Of a stretch of DNA of 64,000 nt, positions 58,710 to 64,000 are shown piece after piece. The position numbers and the translations under genes are program-made. Below the pieces are notes generated by a model. It was not told the origin of the DNA. It was given only the letters and a program-made list of their open reading frames with translations, and searched no databases. How positions within the stretch are numbered: position 1 is the stretch's first letter; every line of letters begins with the position of its first letter. The DNA lies in the NCBI RefSeq assembly GCF_037975245.1, contig NC_092568.1:37293001-37357000 (forward strand), given 5' to 3'. The DNA is from Apostichopus japonicus. Its lineage: Eukaryota; Echinodermata; Holothuroidea; Aspidochirotida; Stichopodidae.

Positions 58710-61137
58710 GTGAGGTAAGTCAGTGTGCCTACATTACTTCTTGCATGGTTTCATCTCTCTCCTGTTGTTAGATTATTTAGGCTAGGTTTGATTGATTTAT
58801 TTAGCTTTGTAACCTCTATGTTTGAACCAGTGTTACAGTGCAGGACCATCCCCCACCCCCCACCCCTCTACCAAAAGGCTCCAGTTGGGGGAGTGGAGAA
58901 GTTCACTGTAATTATATTACTGTACATGCGGCTGGCAAAGCTTTTAGAAGTAGAAATTTGTCCCCACAAGTCATAATACTAAGATTGGTGATATCGATTT
59001 GAGAGATAAGTGAGTTGAAAAGATTTGTAGTGTGATCCAGATAGTGTAGTGTGATCCAGATAGTGTGATTTGTAGTGTGATCCAGATAGTGAAATATGCT
59101 TTTATCACCATTTTAACAGTATCAAGGAAATTCTTGTATAGAAATTTCATGTTCAGTTTCAAATGGAATTTACAATAAAATTGGCATCAAATCAGTTATA
59201 GTGTAACTTTAATAGTTGCCTATTAGTGAGGAAATTCTAGACTAGAACCTCCACAGTTTCTGCCAGTTTAGAGTAAAGGACATAATGTTACACTGTCACA
59301 CTGGTTCAAGCAGGGAGTTGTTTTTTTGTTCAGGTAATATCTACCTACTTGTAATGATGTGTGTATACAGCTTCACTTTGTATTGGCTAAGAACCTTACC
59401 GTTTAGTCTGACCATTGGAGTATATCCTCACCAAGCCATGTAATAGTTAACACAGACCAGCGATACAGCTCAAGTAGCTGTTTGTTCAACCAAGTTCAAG
59501 GCAAAACACAGCTATATGTGTAATTACCATCAGCTGGGGGACATACATTTTAATGTGCATGATTATATCAGTGACATGTTTTATATACAAAAATGACTGA
59601 ATGGTTTAAGTGACAGTTTTTTATTAAAGTAGACTATCATTTAGAGCTATTGTCCTTTGCAGTTGGGTGCTTTGTAAATTAATTAGTTTCATTGTTAGTG
59701 TTTTAGCTCTACTAGGAACAAATGAAAGTATCTTTGATATGTTTAGGAGTCATAATTCTAGTCTAGTTAGTATCTATATGAATCTAAATACTGAAGTTAC
59801 CGATTAAAGGAATACGCAAACCTTTGACAAATGGCTACTGATTCTTCTTTGTTTTGTAAATATCTCTATCAATTTCAATAGTTCTGTTTAATTTCCCATA
59901 ACAAATGACACATTAAAATTGATTTAACAGCTGAAAACTTCTTTGCTCTCATGAAATTATTCATTACCAAAACAAAATTGCAATATGCCATGTCATGTCA
60001 TATCATAGAAATGACAACAGATACCTAGCAGATTTGTTTTAACAGGATTTCTTGTACATCATTATCAAAAAGGCAGGTCTTTTCAACAAACTATTCAGCT
60101 TCACTGCAATATATTACATAGAGCATATCTTGTCTGAAAATGTTGCTGCTGTTTATAGCTTGAGAATTGGGTTAGCTTCTGAGGAAGGACCAGATCAATA
60201 CAAATCAAGGATATGAGTTTCACATATATTTCCCTCTAGCTCGTTATAATTGATTTACGACAGTTATCTTTCAGTTGGTGTCGTTAAGCCGTAACTCTTG
60301 CTGTAAACAGGTCTGTAAGGTGTGGATTGCATGGCAGTATGCTCCATTAGGCTGACACAGAGCAGACATAAATTCTTCATTTGCTGTATTAGCCATCCAG
60401 TCATGTGATCATTTTTTATATATGCCTCAGCGAGTAATATCCTTTGATTCACATGATTTCTCTTTTCATATCTCGTGCAGTGATGTTTCCTCCTCCTCAT
60501 CCTCCGCTCGAACGATGCAAAGATGTTTATTAGTTTTCTGAAATAGCAGTACCATTGCCAGACAGAGTGAATGAGGAAGTGTCTCTTGGTCCTTTTGATT
60601 GGTAGTTCGTTGCCATGGCAACATTTTTTTAAATTTTACACTACCTTTCATCGACGGTAAATGTTGCATGTGGAGTAGCAGGATTAAGAAGTATGGTATA
60701 AGAGGATGCTATTGATAAATACATTAGTAATTAATGCATGATAATATACTGAATCAGAAGCTGTTTCTAATTCCACCTAATTATCCAAACCTTAGCTTGC
60801 AAAGATCAGTAGTAAACACTTTTGTTTGGTTCATGGCTATATACAGTACTTCCGTAAGGTTATACCCTTATATCTATGCCAAACTGTGAATATTTATGAG
60901 GTTTCACTTTCAGAAAATCAAATTGGTCCAAAACTTGCAGGCAGTTGTAGTGCGTTTACTATGGTAACCGCAAAGCACCATTGTATTGTCGAGCAGACAT
61001 TGGTTGCATTACAGCATTTGATAATGCACAAGCACCTGGATAAGGAAGTAGTGTCTGTTGAATGCTCATTGTAGTTGTACAAGCATTCTTCACATTCAGC
61101 ATATTATTGACTGACTTGTAAACTGGAGATAAAATTT

Positions 61138-61690
61138 AGACGTCCTGACATTTCTAAACTACCAGGATCCTCAAATGTATATGAAGAATATCCTGTTAGT
61201 ATAAGAACGACAGGCCCTCTAACATGTGTTTGTACTACATACTCACACAGGCTTCTTGCATATAAAGAATATCCTGTTAGTATAGAAACGTCAGGCCCTC
61301 TAACATTTATCTGGACATACTTACTCACACAAGCTCCTTATAGTAGCTAAGCAGTTTTCTTGCATATGAAGAATATCCTGTTAGTATAGAAATGACAGGC
61401 CCTCTAACGTGAATCTGGACATACATACTTACACAGCCTTCTTGCATATGAATAATATCCTGTTAGCATAGAAACGTCAGGCCCTCTAACATGTATCTGG
61501 ACATACATACTTACACAGCCTTCTTGCTTATGAAGAATATCCTGTTACTATAGAAACAACAGGCCCTCAAACATGTGTTTGTACTTCATACTCACACAGG
61601 CTTCTTGCATATGAAGAATATCATGTTAGTATAGAAACGTCAGGCCCTCTAACATTTATCTGGACATACTTACTCACACAAGCTCCTTAC
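61138..61690 (+). repeat. Tandem array, six copies, with hammerhead-like core
   Basis: Copies of ATGAAGAATATCCTGTTAG, then TATAGAAACGTCAGGCCC and TCTAACAT, occur near 61182, 61264, 61366, 61448, 61530 and 61611. They are joined by CTGGACATACATACTTACAC-type linkers. The linker block from CTCACACAAGCTCCTTA to GTAGCTAAGCAGTTT appears in two units. A diverged inverted copy lies at 61138-61180. The same core occurs singly at 51232. Confidence 0.85.
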
Positions 61691-62716
61691 AGTAGCTAAG
61701 CAGTTTGTCTACAGTTTTCTTGTCTCTGTGGTAAGAGTTTTAAGGTAAACAGATTGTTTTTAAATCCAATAAAGAGAGAAGCTATTTCTGAAGAGTGTTT
61801 GTTTGTTTGTACATGTTCGTAAGGAGATTTACCTTGACCCACTCTTATTTGTTTCCAATCAATTGTTTGGTTTGTAATGGAAAAGTACCAAAGAAAAGAT
61901 CGATTTGATGTAAATTTTAGAAATTGTTTACCGGCCTTCGGATCAAACATGCGTGTGTATACATGAATGGCAGACAAATAACATTAATGGTGATAGCCTT
62001 AACTTTTTTATACTCTGAACAAACAAAACCAGGTTTATTGTAACATCAATTTTATGGGAACTTGATGGTTCATAGGTCAACAAATACAATGCAATATATG
62101 TAGAAAAATGCACCAAGTACGTTTACCGCATCCTTTGAACTCCAAGCAGAGAAACATTTTGTGACATTCGCCTTGCTTTGTATAATGTGGCTTTACACGT
62201 CATTCAAAGTCGGCATAAATTTGAAAGGGAAGTTTCAAAATTTGTGATTGGTTTAAATTGAATGTAACATTTAGGCAGCTTGGAGTCTACATAAAACATA
62301 TTGAAATATATATTTTTACATCGTTCAAGGAATACAAATCCACGATGTATCTCAAAGGAATTTTAACCATCCATTTACGATAAAGAAGGACTTTTGCATC
62401 GTTTGTCATGATATGTAATTCAGGGAATTTTGAGAAATTTTGCCCTTTTTTGGTGTAGAGAATGTCTGAATATTAATTTGATATTTTTTGGCCGATGTAG
62501 CTGTTAATATAACAAGCACAGTATAAAATATAATATCCTTGGTGCTTATACTCTTTACAGACAGCTTCTTATTTGAGAGATCTCAGTAGTATACACTTAG
62601 CATACATATTCGTTTATAACCATTGAAGAGATCTTAAAGATCATTTCTGGGCTAGCATCCGTGGCATGCTAAATGCTGCCCTCAAATTGACTATACTAGT
62701 CTTGAATTCTTGTGAG

Positions 62717-62987
62717 CAGGCGCGTAGCCAAGGGGGGGGGGCGAAAGGGGCAGCCGCCCCCCCTTGAGCATATTTTTTTTTTTAAATTTTAATGTTTTTA
62801 TGATATTGCTAGTATTTTCAAAAGAGAAAATGCTTAAATGCAACTTACAAGGCCTGGGAAGTGCCATTTCCAGCGATCTGGGAGGCATTTACAGCCAAAA
62901 TTTTCTTGTATAGTTTTTCTTAGATAGTTTGCAATGCCGAATCTACAGTTTCGCCCCTCCCTTGGCAAATTCCTGGCTACGCGCCTG
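62717..62987. mobile_element. hAT-like MITE, 271 bp, CAGGCGCGTAGCCAAGG ends
   Basis: The left end CAGGCGCGTAGCCAAGG is inverted on the right as CCTGGCTACGCGCCTG. The identical 8-bp CTTGTGAG flanks both sides (62709-62716 and 62988-62995). The ends closely resemble those of the nested MITE at 26701 (CAGGGGCGTAGCGAGC), so the two are probably related families. It is non-coding. Confidence 0.94.
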
Positions 62988-64000
62988 CTTGTGAGCAGTT
63001 TTATCGATCTACAACCTTGGTGATAAACCTCTGTATTTCTTCAGATATAAATTCCAAAGAAGTGGCATGCTTAAGAGTTCCGTCCCTGAGTTTAACCGGG
63101 TAAACAAAATTCGGCATCGCTCACATCCACTGAAACACCTCACAATCAGCTCTTAATACCACAAACAAAACAAAAAAAAAGTTTTCTTCATTTGCAGTTA
63201 TCTTTCTACCCACAGTGCTATTTTATTTGTATAAAAGTTGAATAGATAAAAGCCAAAGATATTTTTGAAAGGTGTCAGTCAAAATTTAAATCTTCAATTA
63301 ACATCCATGTTAATGAGTTATTATGTATATGTAATGTAGTTGTAATTTTTACCATTGTTTGTTATAGTTCTAACATTTTCAGAAAACTTATGCAGCAGTT
63401 TCTTGCTTTTGTATTGGATTCAGTTGTTGGATTTTGTTACTTGTTATAGTTCAAAAGATGTTAAATAAAAATTAATCAAAGAACAAAAAGAAGGCAGTTA
63501 GTATGATTTTAAAGCAAGCTTCAAAACTTTTAAATGAGATTGTTATTAAAGTCTAACCAATATTCACCTCCAATCCTTGCATGGTTAAATTTAATAGTAT
63601 GAAAAGACAATTTGTTTCTTTCAAACTGATGGTAAACATCATTGGAATTAGACTATGCCTGCTGTAATTGGGATTAAACATTGGGATTATATTGGGATTA
63701 AGCATATTTGATGATTCTGTCAGAATGGACCACTGATATGAATTGTCTTTCAATCACTATGCGGTTGAAGTTTGGAAGTGATTGGTCTTTCGATAAAACA
63801 GGTGACAGTATTTTTATGGGTATTTTTACAAGGATGACGGCATCTTTTGCTTTGGATGTATTAAAATTGGAAAATATTTTTAAGCATTGTAATATAAACA
63901 AGGTTCACCTAAAGTTTTATAAATAATGTAAAATTATGCAGCTTTGTTATAGTTCATAATTTTTGTGTAATGGTGCTATCAAAAAAACTCATGTGTAGAA

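Larger units (their letters stand above)
58710..64000. other. 3' UTR intron or downstream region of the second gene
   Basis: No coding sequence recognised. Contains a short GTGTGATCCAGATAGT repeat at about 59028-59092, a tandem array with a hammerhead-like motif (61138-61690) and a hAT-like MITE (62717-62987). If the donor at 58715 is used, a terminal non-coding exon must lie further right. I could not identify it. Confidence 0.6.

Overview
The window is animal genomic DNA. Its protein-coding content is small exons with GT-AG introns, embedded in AT-rich non-coding DNA full of simple repeats and short DNA transposons. Exon sequences resemble a deuterostome or other marine-invertebrate genome, and an echinoderm (perhaps a sea cucumber) is my best guess. 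That is an impression, not something the sequence proves. Most open reading frames here are chance frames in introns and repeats.

Region 1 (1-33659, + strand) holds most of an AKT/RAC serine-threonine protein kinase gene. Eleven coding exons run from 13049 to 33659 with consistent splice phases. They encode about 459 residues: most of the PH domain, a short linker, the complete kinase domain, the AGC C-terminal tail and a stop codon. Only the first coding exon (about 16 residues) is missing. I could not find it in 1-13048, so it probably lies upstream of the window.

Region 2 (33660-44437) is the AKT 3' UTR plus intergenic DNA. It holds a roughly 70-bp degenerate tandem repeat, an ATACAAAATATCAGAG-type array and homopolymer runs.

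Region 3 (44438-58714, + strand) holds a second gene that I do not recognise. Four coding exons fit together exactly in phase (183+496+213+209 nt) to give a predicted 366-residue protein. It has a basic N-terminus, a coiled coil, an acidic low-complexity middle and a C-terminal segment that looks like an alpha/beta fold. The 3' end of its second exon, including the splice donor, has been amplified into about 21 intronic tandem copies of a 50-bp unit.

Region 4 (58715-64000) is 3' UTR intron or downstream DNA, with a tandem array carrying a hammerhead-ribozyme-like motif and a short hAT-like element.

The mobile-element record is unusually readable. A three-layer nest sits in one AKT intron: an outer CAGGGGCGGATCC element holds a dead Penelope-like retroelement, which in turn holds a CAGGGGCGTAGCG MITE. 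Other elements with clear target-site duplications lie at 45237-45506, 45974-47603 and 62717-62987. Long fold-back palindromes occur at 13934-14100, 30619-30948 and 44929-45114. All assignments come from reading by eye; no database search was run.
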